38,764 nt of DNA from Bog-473 sp052148295 (GTDB taxonomy: Bacteria; Actinomycetota; Acidimicrobiia; Acidimicrobiales; RAAP-2), in contig JBKQIP010000201.1 in assembly GCA_052148295.1 (NCBI GenBank), positions 1-38,764 of the forward strand, written 5' to 3'. The position numbers and the translations under genes were made by a program. The notes below the pieces were generated by a model that ran no database searches, had not been told where the DNA came from, and saw only the letters and a list, made by a program, of their open reading frames with translations. Positions 8,749 through 17,564 of the stretch are shown piece after piece (positions within the stretch are counted from its first letter, which is position 1; each line of letters begins with the position of its first letter).

Positions 8749-9720
8749 ATGAGCCAAGGGTCGAGCCCGTCGGGCGCCGAGGGCAAGACGTCCGGATACG
8801 TCGTGGTCGACCCCGGGACGCAGGGCGAGGTCACCGTCCCCCTGTTGGACCGGCTCTTCGTGGGTCGCGAGTGCGCCGGGGTCGACGACGCCCATCGCAT
8901 CCTGCTGGGCGACGACCTGGCGGTGTCGCGCAACCACCTCGAGATCCGGGTGGAGCCCGAGGCCTCGCGCATCGTGGTGGTCGACACCTCCAGCAACGGC
9001 GTCCGGGTCAACACCACGCGCATCGAGCGCGCCGTGGCCGTGGTGCTCAACAACGGCGACCGGATCTCGGTGGGGAGCCATCTCCTCGAGTTCCGCAGCG
9101 CCATGGAGACCACCCAGAGGCCGGCCAGTAGCGAGCATCGGGCCACCACGTCCATCGCCGCGCCCATGACGCTGGCCATCGTGGTCGGGGACATCATCAA
9201 CTTCTCGACGGTCTCCGAACAGGCGGAACAGAGAATTCTCGTTCGCGACGTCCACGCGCTGTACCACGAGTGCCGGGAGCTGCTCACCAAGTACAAGGGG
9301 ACGCTCTCCAACTATGTCGGCGACGCCTTCTTTGCGATCTGGGAGTTCGACGTCGACCCCGCCGCCGGGGCCAACGCCCTGAACTTCGCACTGGAGGCCG
9401 ACACGGTCGTCGCCAAGTGCGCCCCCGACCTCGAGCTCCGCTACGCCGACGGCTCACCCCTGCGGATGGGCTGGGGAGCCTCCTTCGGCCCGGCCACCAT
9501 GCAGCTCATGACCGGCTCCAACGTCGTGGTGCTGGGCGACGCCGTCAACGTCGCCTTCCGCATCTCGGGCATCGCCGGACGCGAGGGGCGGCCGCACATC
9601 CTGGCCACCCAGTCGCTGCGCGACGTGGCGGACGGTCCCTTCACCTTCGGCGAGCCCGAGACGGTGTCGGTCAAAGGCCGCGTCGGCACCGAGACGATCT
9701 ACGGGGTGTTCCCCCAGTAA
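8749..9720 (+). CDS. FHA domain fused to class III nucleotide cyclase domain
   Basis: A 323-residue soluble protein. Residues about 17-115 form an FHA phosphothreonine-binding domain: VGRE (about 38), SRNHLEIR (about 60) and TSSNGVRVN (about 80), with the conserved Arg, Ser, His and Asn residues. Residues about 140-322 form a class III cyclase domain: first metal Asp148 in VVGDIINFS, second Asp192 in YVGDAFFAIWE, and Asn/Arg in DAVNVAFRI. The positions that are Lys and Asp in typical adenylate cyclases appear to be Asn and Val here, so substrate and activity are uncertain. ATG at 8749 starts just before the FHA fold. Its divergent neighbour is a Ser/Thr kinase, a natural source of the phosphothreonine ligand (inference). 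Confidence 0.88.
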   Translation: MSQGSSPSGAEGKTSGYVVVDPGTQGEVTVPLLDRLFVGRECAGVDDAHRILLGDDLAVSRNHLEIRVEPEASRIVVVDTSSNGVRVNTTRIERAVAVVLNNGDRISVGSHLLEFRSAMETTQRPASSEHRATTSIAAPMTLAIVVGDIINFSTVSEQAEQRILVRDVHALYHECRELLTKYKGTLSNYVGDAFFAIWEFDVDPAAGANALNFALEADTVVAKCAPDLELRYADGSPLRMGWGASFGPATMQLMTGSNVVVLGDAVNVAFRISGIAGREGRPHILATQSLRDVADGPFTFGEPETVSVKGRVGTETIYGVFPQ

Positions 9721-9788
9721 CCGCCGTGCCGTCACCGCGGCGGCGCGGCGCCCCGGCCCGGGCCCAGCGACCCGAGCCCCACTCCGGA

Positions 9789-9810
9789 GCGGCCGCCTCA
9801 GCGCGGCCGC
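9789..9810. terminator. Bidirectional terminator-like hairpin
   Basis: Two copies of GCGGCCGC (9789-9796 and 9803-9810) pair perfectly over a six-base loop, giving an eight-pair GC stem. It lies exactly between two convergent stops (9720 and 9812). There is no T tract, which is common in high-GC actinobacteria. Confidence 0.5.
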
Positions 9811-9811
9811 C

Positions 9812-10597
9812 TCAGCGGCCTTCGAGGATGTCGGCGGCCCCGCGCCGTTGCCGGCGGCGCCGGTTCCCGCTGCCGGTGATCTGGCCCCGCAGCAACACCA
9901 CCCCGAGCAGCACGAAGACCCCGAACACGGCGGCGCTGCCCGCGGGCGACGCCGAGGCGGAGGTCGCCACCACATTGGCTATCGAGACGAAGGTCTTCGA
10001 CCCGCACGTGGCCCTGATGACCAGCTGCCCCACCTGGTCGGGCGTGACGGCGGCGGAGAAGGCCCCTTGGCTGTTCGCCGTGGTCTGACCCACCAGCTTG
10101 CCGTCGATGTAGATCGGCACCGCGATCCCCGGGACGCACCCGGCGCCCGACACCCCGACCGACTCCCCCGACACCAGGGTGTGGTGGGTCAGCACCAGCG
10201 TGGGTTTGGTCACGCTCGGTGCGAGCACGACCACCTTGACGGACTTGGTGACCGGGGTCCCGGTGGGGTTGACGCAGGTGGCCGAGACCGTGACCGTGCC
10301 CACCCCCACGGCCACCGGTGGGTTGCCGTTCACCGAGACGTGGCCGGGTGTCACCTTGGTCGTGATCTTCACCGCGCCGCCCGGTCCGGCGACGCCGGTG
10401 CCCGCCGGGATGCCGTTGACCGTGTAGGTGACCGGCACACCGGCGGCGCAGCCGGTGACGGTGGTGGTGGTGGACTGCCCCGGCGCCAAGCCACCGACGG
10501 AGGTCACGGGGCCCAGCGGGTAAGCCGCGGCGACGGGCGCCGCCGCCATGACCAGAGCCGCCCCGGCCAGCGCGGCGGCGATCAGCAAGGTCTTCAC
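9812..10597 (-). CDS. Surface-anchored beta-rich protein
   Basis: A 261-residue protein starting VKTLLIAAALAGAALVMAAAPVAAA, a classical signal peptide. It is followed by two Ig-like beta modules of about 90 residues, each with paired cysteines (TGCAAG and SATC; GAGC and RATC). A C-terminal hydrophobic helix (SAAVFGVFVLLGVVLL) precedes a basic Arg-rich tail, so it is an extracellular protein held by a C-terminal anchor. GTG at 10597 is chosen because it gives a clean signal peptide; an in-frame GTG about 40 bases upstream is possible. No enzyme motif was seen. It may share a transcript with the DUF4012 gene upstream. Confidence 0.7.
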   Translation of the reverse strand: MKTLLIAAALAGAALVMAAAPVAAAYPLGPVTSVGGLAPGQSTTTTVTGCAAGVPVTYTVNGIPAGTGVAGPGGAVKITTKVTPGHVSVNGNPPVAVGVGTVTVSATCVNPTGTPVTKSVKVVVLAPSVTKPTLVLTHHTLVSGESVGVSGAGCVPGIAVPIYIDGKLVGQTTANSQGAFSAAVTPDQVGQLVIRATCGSKTFVSIANVVATSASASPAGSAAVFGVFVLLGVVLLRGQITGSGNRRRRQRRGAADILEGR

Positions 10598-10779
10598 CGG
10601 GTTGCCCGGCCTACCATCCCCTCCGGCGGTTGCCACGCCAAACGGTAGCCGTGGGGCGGTCGCCGGACAACGATGACGGCGGCGGGGGGCGGCCGAGGCG
10701 TCCCGGCCGTCGTGAGCCGGGCCGCTTTCCCGGGTGGGGGCCACACCGGCCCGGCCCAACCGGGCCGCGCCGGCGCCGC

Positions 10780-12696
10780 TCACGGGCTCAGCTGCCACGT
10801 CACGGGCATGGTCTTGGTCAGGCTCCAGGCGCGGGTGCGCGGCCCCTGGAGCGACCAGTTCGGGGCCGACACGCTGGCGGTGAAGGTGATCGGCTGCAGG
10901 CGCGGTTGGGGAACGTAGGTGAGCGAGAGGTGGCCGTCGGTGACCGCATCGGGGATGGTGGTGGTGAAGTGGACCGTGGTCCGGTGCTGGGCCAGCAACG
11001 AGATGGAGGTCTGGCTCACCTGCAGCCCCGACTCGGCCACGCTGCCGATCTGCGTGGAGTGGCGGGGGCCCCACAGGTACACGTTGGCCACGTACTGCCC
11101 CGAGATGAAGGAGGTCTTGTCGTCCGGACCGAGCTGGTACGAGGGCGGCTGGCCCGCCGGGGCCTGGTTGTCCACCGTCACCGCCGTGTCCACGGTGGCC
11201 CAACCGGCATTGTCGACCCGGACGTCCTGGTGCACGCTGACCCCGACGTAGTAGTCGAGCTTGTTGGAGCCGGCGTTCTCGACGGCCACGTGGAAGGCCC
11301 GGGTGGGGGCCACGGCATCGATGGCCCCCGAGGCGCCGTAGCGGACCAGGGTGGCCTCGCGGGCCGGCTGGGCGTCCCACAGGATGAGGTGGCGGCCGGC
11401 CACGTCGGCAGCCAGGGTGTGCGCCAGGTCGGCCACGTCGACGTGGCGCGGCGTGAGGGCGTCGACCACGGCGCTGGCCACCGCGGCGTTCTCGTCCCGT
11501 CGCTCGGCCTGGATGCCCGCCGGGGCCCCGGCGTAGGCCTCGTGCATGAGGATGCCGGCCACGTTGGCCGCGGTGACCGGTACGGGGATGCCCGGGACGG
11601 CCACCGGCCCGGTGAGGGCCAGCAGGCTGGCGACGGCCGGGACGTCGAGGGCCACCACCCCGTCCACCCGTTGGCCGGCTCCGGCGGCGGACATGGCGGC
11701 CAGGTCCGTGCCGCTCCAGGGGAAGTCGGCCGAGACGTTGGCCGACTGCCAGATCTGGGTCGGCTGGAAGCTGCCGAACACGGTCCGGAGCCCCGATGGC
11801 AGGGGGACGGCCACGGGGTCCGAGAGCGGGTACTGGCCGATGCTGGTGGCCCGGCTCACGTGCAGCGTCCCGCCGCCGGCCTGCATGAAGGCCACCGACA
11901 GCACGGCCCCCTGGTCGCGCATCTCGGCGTTGTTCTCGGCCGCCAGCAGGTAGGTCCGGGGCCCGCTGGCCCCCAGGAAGCCCAGGGCGTAGCGCAGGAT
12001 CTGCTGGCCCCGGGCCAGCTGGTCGGTCAGGAGGGCATCCTCGTGGTCGAAGTCGGCCCGGGCCGCGCCGACCGGGCCCCACAGGCCGCTGGTCGGGCGC
12101 TGGAGTTGGACCAGTTGCGCGTGGTCGCTCTGCAGCGACTGCACCAGGACGGCGAGGCGGGGGAGATCGACGCTGGTCCCGTAGCTGGTGGCGGTCACGG
12201 CGTCGAGCTGGTCGAGCAGGCTGGACCCGATGCGGGCCACGCTCCCGACGTCGGTGGCGAGGTCCAGGACCCCCTGGCGCTGGGCCCCCAACAGCGGGAT
12301 GGGGCCGATCAGGTCGAGGGCACGCGACGACGACAGGATGGCGCGGGCCGAGGCGGCGTCGCGCTCGATGGCCTCGATGCTGCGGCCCGCCGCCGCCCGC
12401 CCCGGGGCGCTCAGCAACTGCTGGGGGTTGTCCTCCAGCTGATCGACCAGCTGACGAGCCTGCTGGAGGGGCGCCCGCGCCCGGTCCAGCGAATCCAGGG
12501 CGCTGTGCGCCACGAAGGCGCCGGCCGCCAGCAGGCCGACCGCGCCGGCGAAGACGACGGCCGCCTCGCGCCGGCGGCGGGACCGCGTCTTGGCCCGGCT
12601 GCCGTGGGGGTGCTTGATGCCGTAGCGGTGCTTGTACCAGTGCCGGAACCCGTAGCGGAGGTGATGGTGGGGGTGCTGAAACCGGTGCTCGTACAT
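10780..12696 (-). CDS. DUF4012 family membrane-anchored extracellular protein with His-rich N-terminus
   Basis: A 638-residue protein. One TM helix (AAVVFAGAVGLLAAGAFVAH, about residues 45-65) anchors a large extracellular part. The motif TYLLAAENNAEMRDQGAVLS corresponds to the conserved 'YLLLFQNNAELRPTGG' segment of DUF4012, here with Asp-Gln in place of Pro-Thr. The cytoplasmic N-terminus is unusual: about 30 residues rich in His, Tyr and Arg (HPHHHLRYGFRHWYKHRYG) before a basic RSRRRR stop-transfer. DUF4012 proteins are widespread in actinobacteria and often lie near cell-envelope polysaccharide genes; their function is not known. No polysaccharide gene is visible here. Confidence 0.85.
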   Translation of the reverse strand: MYEHRFQHPHHHLRYGFRHWYKHRYGIKHPHGSRAKTRSRRRREAAVVFAGAVGLLAAGAFVAHSALDSLDRARAPLQQARQLVDQLEDNPQQLLSAPGRAAAGRSIEAIERDAASARAILSSSRALDLIGPIPLLGAQRQGVLDLATDVGSVARIGSSLLDQLDAVTATSYGTSVDLPRLAVLVQSLQSDHAQLVQLQRPTSGLWGPVGAARADFDHEDALLTDQLARGQQILRYALGFLGASGPRTYLLAAENNAEMRDQGAVLSVAFMQAGGGTLHVSRATSIGQYPLSDPVAVPLPSGLRTVFGSFQPTQIWQSANVSADFPWSGTDLAAMSAAGAGQRVDGVVALDVPAVASLLALTGPVAVPGIPVPVTAANVAGILMHEAYAGAPAGIQAERRDENAAVASAVVDALTPRHVDVADLAHTLAADVAGRHLILWDAQPAREATLVRYGASGAIDAVAPTRAFHVAVENAGSNKLDYYVGVSVHQDVRVDNAGWATVDTAVTVDNQAPAGQPPSYQLGPDDKTSFISGQYVANVYLWGPRHSTQIGSVAESGLQVSQTSISLLAQHRTTVHFTTTIPDAVTDGHLSLTYVPQPRLQPITFTASVSAPNWSLQGPRTRAWSLTKTMPVTWQLSP

Positions 12697-12918
12697 CGGC
12701 GCTCAGCGATCGGCCGGGCCCGCCACAGGGACGCCCGTGGTTCGGGCCCCCGCCGGGGCGGCCGGCCGAAGAACCGGGCGGCGACCAGGGAATCCGGCGG
12801 GATTGCGTGGCACGAGGCCAGAGGGTACAAGAGGAAAACCCTCGATTCCGGGCCCCCCCCGGCCGGGACCGGGACGGGATCGGGCCGCCGCGCCCGGGCG
12901 AGCCGGGCGACCGGGCTG

Positions 12919-13338
12919 CTATTCGACCACCGAGAGCGAGACCTCGATGTTCCCCCGGGTGGCGTTCGAGTAGGGACAGACCTGGTGGGCCGCCTCGGTC
13001 AGCGACTGGGCCGTGGCCCGGTCGAGCTTCGGGGCGTAGACGACCAGTGAGGCGTTGAGCCCGAACCCGCCGTCGTCCAGGGGGCCGATGCCGATGCTGG
13101 CCGACACCTCGGTGCCGCTCACGTCGAGCTTGCGTTGGCCCGCCACCAACTTCAGGGCCGAGTGGAAGCAGGCGGCATAGCCGGCGGCGAACAGCTCCTC
13201 GGGGTTGGTGGCCCCACCCTGGCCGCCCATTTCGGTCGGAATGCGCAGGTCCAGATCGATGAAGCCGTCGTCGCTGCGGGCGTGGCCGTTGCGGCCGTCG
13301 CCCGTGGCGTGCGCGGTGGCGGTGTACAGGACCTTCAT
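12919..13338 (-). CDS. ohr: Organic hydroperoxide resistance protein (OsmC/Ohr family)
   Basis: A 139-residue thiol peroxidase of the Ohr type, reducing organic and lipid hydroperoxides in the cytoplasm. The two catalytic cysteines are in AACFHSALKL and HQVCPYSNATRGN, both in Ohr-type context; the family start MKVLYTATAHATG is also present. Length matches the family (about 140). ATG at 13338 is chosen: GGAG lies five bases upstream and the protein then begins exactly like known Ohr. An ATG at 13350 is in frame but badly placed. No OhrR-type regulator is adjacent; the MarR gene at 22 kb is paired with a pump instead. Confidence 0.93.
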   Translation of the reverse strand: MKVLYTATAHATGDGRNGHARSDDGFIDLDLRIPTEMGGQGGATNPEELFAAGYAACFHSALKLVAGQRKLDVSGTEVSASIGIGPLDDGGFGLNASLVVYAPKLDRATAQSLTEAAHQVCPYSNATRGNIEVSLSVVE

Positions 13339-13487
13339 GTGCGCTCCCATCTGGCGGGGCACGGCGGCGCCGTGCCTGTCAATGTGCAACGCCGACCGCC
13401 GTACGGCGATTCCCCGGGTTCCGGGCGGTCCGCGCCCCCGCGGCCGGCCCCCGGCTCCGCCGCCCTCCCACGTGGCAGCATGAGGAC

Positions 13488-13973
13488 ATGGACCCTGAGC
13501 GCATCGAAGTGCAGCGGACGATCCCATCGGATCCGGCCACCATCTTCCGGTTGTTGTGCGACCCGCAGGGTCACGTGCGCATCGACAGCTCGGGCATGCT
13601 GATGGCCGCCACCGGCGACCCCGTGACGGCCGTCGGTGACCGCTTCGTGGTGCGCATGGACCGCGACGCGCTGAACGACTACCCGATGGGCCTCTACGAC
13701 GTCACCGTCACCATCACGGTGCTCGAACCCGACCGCGAGATCGCCTGGACCATTCTGGGCCAGATCAAGCCGCAGATCGGCCATGTCTACGGCTACCGGC
13801 TCGAGCCGGCGGAGGGGGGCACCCTCGTCACCTCGTACTACGACTGGTCTTCCATCGACGCCGCCTGGAAGGAGGCGAACATCTTCCCGGTGATCTCCGA
13901 GGGCGCGCTGCGGGCGACGCTCGGGATCCTGGCCCGCACCGTGGCCCCGGGGATCGACCGTCCCTCCGCCTGA
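13488..13973 (+). CDS. SRPBCC (START-like) family protein
   Basis: A 161-residue protein with the SRPBCC ligand-binding fold pattern: IEVQRTIPSDPATIFRLLCDP at the N-terminus, then VGDRFVVRM, IAWTILG, YGYRLEPAEGGTLVTSYYDW, and a final long helix. These proteins bind hydrophobic ligands or act as cyclases or hydrolases; the ligand cannot be inferred. Divergent from ohr across about 150 bp, so a shared regulatory region is possible. Confidence 0.8.
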   Translation: MDPERIEVQRTIPSDPATIFRLLCDPQGHVRIDSSGMLMAATGDPVTAVGDRFVVRMDRDALNDYPMGLYDVTVTITVLEPDREIAWTILGQIKPQIGHVYGYRLEPAEGGTLVTSYYDWSSIDAAWKEANIFPVISEGALRATLGILARTVAPGIDRPSA

Positions 13974-14100
13974 GTCGGGGTGCTGGCACCACGGGCACGT
14001 GGATGCTGGCCACCTTGGCCGCCGAGCGGGCGGGCACGACACTGGGTCCATGGGGGTGCCGGTGGAGAGTGCGGGGACGGTCTGATGCCGTGAGGGCGGG

Positions 14101-16629
14101 ATGCTGACGGTCGCCTGGTATCGCTTCCGGGCCACCTTCCACCGCCGGTGGGGTGGCTACCTGGCCCTTGTCCTGCTCGTCGGGTTGATCGGTGGGGTGG
14201 CCATGGGATCGATCGCGGCGGCCCGGCGGACCCAGTCGTCGTATCCCGCCTTCTTGGCGGGCACGAATGCGTCTGACCTCACGATGTCGACCTACGGAAT
14301 CAGCGAGGGCGCCGCGGCGAACAACTACTCGCCCGAGGTGACGCGCCAGATCGCGCGTCTCCCCGAGGTCAAGCTGGTCGAGAGTTGGGTGGGCGTGGGG
14401 GTCGTGCCGCTGGAGCCGGACGGGGCACCGAATCTGAACCCGGTGCTGAACCCGGCCGGCAGTGTCGACGGCCTATATTTCAACGAGGACCGCGCCACCC
14501 CCGTCGTCGGTCGCATGGCGGACCCTCGACGCGCCGACGAGTTCGTCACCACCGCGGCGGGAGCGCGCGCGCTGGACTGGCACGTGGGTCAAGTCGTCCC
14601 CATGGGGCTGTACGCCGCGGGCCAATTCGGCCTGCCGGGCTTCGGCACGCCGCGCGTGGCTCCGCTGCGCCGGATCGACATGACACTCACCGGCATCGTG
14701 GTCTTCAACAACCAGGTGATCGAGGACGACGCCGACCGTCTCCCCACCGACGACCTGTTCACCCCGGCGCTGACTCGCATGGCGCTCGCCTCCGATTCCG
14801 TCGAGGGTACCTGGTACGCCATGCAGCTCCGGCGGGGCGACCATGACATCCCCAAGGTCGAAGAGGCTCTCATCCACCTGCTCCCGAGGGGGAGTGATTC
14901 CAACTTCAGTGTGACGTCCATCACCGAGACCAAGGTGGAGCGGGCCGTCAAGCCGGAGTCGATCGCCCTCGGCGTGTTCGGTGCCATCACCGCCCTCGCC
15001 GCGCTGGCCATCGCCGCGCTCGCCATCTCGCGGGAGCTGGGCGCCGCTGATGACGATCTCTTCGTGTTCCGGGCCCTCGGGGCCGGTCCGGCCACGAACG
15101 TCGCCGTCGGGCTCATCGGCGTGCTGGGCGCCATCGTGATCGGCTCGCTGCTGGCGGGGGCGGTCGCCCTGTCGCTCTCTCCGCTGTCGCCACTCGGACC
15201 GATCCGCGCCGTCTACCACCCGGCCGGCATCGCGGTCGATTGGACGGTGCTGGGCTTCGGGCTCCTGGTGCTGATCGGCGGGCTCGGCGCCATCGCCGTG
15301 GCGCTCGCCTACCGAGGTGCCCCCCACCGGATGACCACCACCTCCGGCGCGGACCAATCCCGCGACTCGAGGCTCATGCAGCGGGCCACGTCTTCGGGCC
15401 TCTCGGTCCCGGGCGCCGTGGGACTCCGCTTCGCCCTCAAGCCCGGTCGTGGCCGTGCCACGGTTCCCACCCGCTCGGTGCTGGCCGGCGCCACGCTGGC
15501 CGTGGCCATGGTGACCGCGACACTCACGTTCAGCAGCGGGCTGCATACCCTGGTGTCACGTCCCGCCCTCTACGGGTGGAACTGGAGCTATGCCCTGACC
15601 TCGGAGAATGTCGTCCCCCCGCGAGCCCTCGCCGCCCTGGACCGCGACCGTGACGTTGCGGCCTGGTCCGGATACCACAATCTCTCGGTCCAGATCGACG
15701 GCCAGACCGTCCCGGTGCTCCTGGGTGACAACCACGCGACCGTCGCTCCACCGATCCTCTCCGGGCATGCGGTCGACGGCGACGACCAGATCGTCCTGGG
15801 TCCCAGCACGCTCGCCTTCCTCCACAAGGACGTGGGCGACACGGTCACCGGTTCATTCGGCACCCCGAACACCGCCCCGCTCTACCTCCCTCCCTTCAAG
15901 CTGATCATCGCGGGCACCGCAACGCTCCCCGCCATCGGCGGCGCCAGCGACTTCGCCGACCACCCCTCGATGGGAACCGGGGGCATCCTCTCGGTCGACG
16001 TCAGCCCGGCCATCGGTCACGCCACCCAGAACCCCGACCCCAATCTCAACGGCCCGGGCTTGGTGTTCGTGCGCCTACGCAGCGGCGTCACTGCCGTGGA
16101 CGGGCGGGCGGACATGAACCGCATCGCCAGGGTCGCCGACAAGGTCTTCGCCGCCGACCCCAACACGACCGGCGACACGGTGGAGGTCCTCGGGGTGCAG
16201 CGCCCGGCGGAGATCGTCAACTACCAATCGACCGGAGCCACGCCGGTCCTTCTGGCCGCGGGCCTGGCCGTCGGCGCCACCGTCGCGCTGGCGCTGGCCC
16301 TCGTGGCGTCGGTCCGGCGGCGCCGACGGGATCTCGCCCTCCTGAAGACCCTCGGATTGACCGCCCGGCAGTTGGCCGCCACCATCGCGTGGCAGGCCTC
16401 GGTCATCGCCGCCGTGGCCGTGATCATCGGTGTCCCCGTGGGCATTGCCGCCGGGCGGCAACTCTGGATTCTCTTCGCCCGCAACATCGACGCCGTACCC
16501 CAACCCACGGTGCCCCTCTCCGTGATCCTGGTGGCGGCGGGAGCGTTCATCCTGGCCAACCTGGTCGCGGCCATCCCCGAGCGCATTGCGGCGCGCACCC
16601 CGGCGGCCGTCGTGTTGCGCACGGAATGA
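14101..16629 (+). CDS. FtsX/MacB-type ABC transporter permease, without adjacent ATPase
   Basis: An 842-residue membrane protein made of two FtsX-like halves. The N-terminal TM (YLALVLLVGLIGGVAMG) is followed by a large extracellular domain, then a three-helix permease block (about residues 280-410). A second N-terminal TM (about 460-480) follows, with another extracellular domain and a final three-helix block (about 710-835) containing RRRDLALLKTLGLTARQL, the characteristic FtsX cytoplasmic loop. Such permeases normally need a LolD/MacB-type ATPase, but no adjacent gene encodes one. The substrate is unknown; lipoprotein, peptide or cell-wall functions are typical of the family. The ATG follows GAGGGCGGG. 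Confidence 0.88.
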   Translation: MLTVAWYRFRATFHRRWGGYLALVLLVGLIGGVAMGSIAAARRTQSSYPAFLAGTNASDLTMSTYGISEGAAANNYSPEVTRQIARLPEVKLVESWVGVGVVPLEPDGAPNLNPVLNPAGSVDGLYFNEDRATPVVGRMADPRRADEFVTTAAGARALDWHVGQVVPMGLYAAGQFGLPGFGTPRVAPLRRIDMTLTGIVVFNNQVIEDDADRLPTDDLFTPALTRMALASDSVEGTWYAMQLRRGDHDIPKVEEALIHLLPRGSDSNFSVTSITETKVERAVKPESIALGVFGAITALAALAIAALAISRELGAADDDLFVFRALGAGPATNVAVGLIGVLGAIVIGSLLAGAVALSLSPLSPLGPIRAVYHPAGIAVDWTVLGFGLLVLIGGLGAIAVALAYRGAPHRMTTTSGADQSRDSRLMQRATSSGLSVPGAVGLRFALKPGRGRATVPTRSVLAGATLAVAMVTATLTFSSGLHTLVSRPALYGWNWSYALTSENVVPPRALAALDRDRDVAAWSGYHNLSVQIDGQTVPVLLGDNHATVAPPILSGHAVDGDDQIVLGPSTLAFLHKDVGDTVTGSFGTPNTAPLYLPPFKLIIAGTATLPAIGGASDFADHPSMGTGGILSVDVSPAIGHATQNPDPNLNGPGLVFVRLRSGVTAVDGRADMNRIARVADKVFAADPNTTGDTVEVLGVQRPAEIVNYQSTGATPVLLAAGLAVGATVALALALVASVRRRRRDLALLKTLGLTARQLAATIAWQASVIAAVAVIIGVPVGIAAGRQLWILFARNIDAVPQPTVPLSVILVAAGAFILANLVAAIPERIAARTPAAVVLRTE

Positions 16630-16647
16630 CCGGCGCGGTGGGGAGGG

Positions 16648-17058
16648 TCAGGGTGCCACCAGCTCGATGGCGATGCCGTCGGGGTCGCGCAGTTGGAGCG
16701 AAGGGTGGCCGTTCTCGCGGACGGTGCCGTCATGGGCCATGCCGATCTCGGTGAGGTGCGCCGCCCAGGCGGCGAGCGCGTCGCCGTCCGGCACGGCGAA
16801 GGCCAGGTGATCCAGGCGTTGGTCGGTCGGGGCGCGTGCCCCACGGCGGGGTTCCGGGCTCTGGGTGAGGACGACCACGACCTTCGCCTCGCGGTGTCTC
16901 AGGGCGACGTACCCGAGGGCGGGATCCTCGGCCAGGAGCACGAGCCCGAGGACGTCGCGGTACCAGCGGGCGCTCACCCCGACGTCGGACACCACCAGCT
17001 GCACATGCGAGAGCCCGGTGATCGGTGCGCCGCGTCGGGGCTCGTCGACTGCGGTCAT
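16648..17058 (-). CDS. VOC family (glyoxalase/bleomycin resistance-like) protein
   Basis: A 136-residue single-chain vicinal-oxygen-chelate protein. The N-terminal half has LSHVQLVVSDVGVSARWYRDVLGL with metal-ligand His; the second half has LDHLAFAVPDG and ends LQLRDPDGIAIELV, where His and Glu complete the metal site. Members include glyoxalases, dioxygenases and resistance proteins; no specific substrate can be assigned. ATG at 17058 is preceded by AGGA at good spacing. It converges with the FtsX permease gene, 18 bp apart. Confidence 0.85.
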   Translation of the reverse strand: MTAVDEPRRGAPITGLSHVQLVVSDVGVSARWYRDVLGLVLLAEDPALGYVALRHREAKVVVVLTQSPEPRRGARAPTDQRLDHLAFAVPDGDALAAWAAHLTEIGMAHDGTVRENGHPSLQLRDPDGIAIELVAP

Positions 17059-17175
17059 CGGGCCGATCCTACCGAGGGGTCCGCATCCACGCGCCGACAC
17101 CCGCGGGGTGGCCGATGGCGTGCGGTAGGGTGCACCCGGGGACCCGCATCACCTGCTGAGGACAAGGGGGGAGAC

Positions 17176-17517
17176 ATGGGGTTCACGCTCACCGAGGGCC
17201 ACTTCTCGACCGAGGAGGAGGCCCGGGCCGAGATTGCCGCCCGGGGTTGGCACGCACTTGCCTTCGACGTGCGGGCGGAGGACAACGAGCTCCATTGGCA
17301 CGACTTCGAGACCGTGACCTTCGTCGTCGACGGCACGGCCCGCGTCGTCTTCGAGGACGGCAGCGTGATGGAGTGCGGCGCGGGGGCCAGGATCGAGGCG
17401 CCGTCCAAGGTCGTGCACCGCGAGGCGAGCCCGGCGTACCGCGCCGTGTTCGGCTTCAGCATCGACCCGGCGGAGATGACCCAGCCGGTCAACAAGCCGG
17501 TCGCCCTGCTCGTCTGA
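17176..17517 (+). CDS. Small cupin-domain protein
   Basis: A 113-residue single-domain cupin. The motif ELHWHDFETVTFVVDGTARVVFEDG carries the His-x-His...Glu of cupin motif 1, and GARIEAPSKVVHREAS carries Gly, Pro and His of motif 2. It probably binds a divalent metal; catalytic or sensing role unknown. ATG at 17176 has a strong ribosome site, AGGGGGGA, upstream. It lies between the divergent VOC gene and the convergent barrel-protein gene. Confidence 0.82.
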   Translation: MGFTLTEGHFSTEEEARAEIAARGWHALAFDVRAEDNELHWHDFETVTFVVDGTARVVFEDGSVMECGAGARIEAPSKVVHREASPAYRAVFGFSIDPAEMTQPVNKPVALLV

Positions 17518-17564
17518 CCAACCCGACGGATCGCCCCAGCACGCCCGCTATCCGGCCCGGAGGG

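Noticed and set aside
9812..12082. Frame of 756 codons on the minus strand as one protein
   Set aside because: Only the last 261 codons (from 10597) encode a real protein with a signal peptide. The earlier part is an Arg/Pro/Gly shadow of the DUF4012 gene.
10630..13050. 806-codon plus-strand frame
   Set aside because: Antisense shadow of the DUF4012 and ohr genes, with repetitive Gly/Arg/His composition and no domain.
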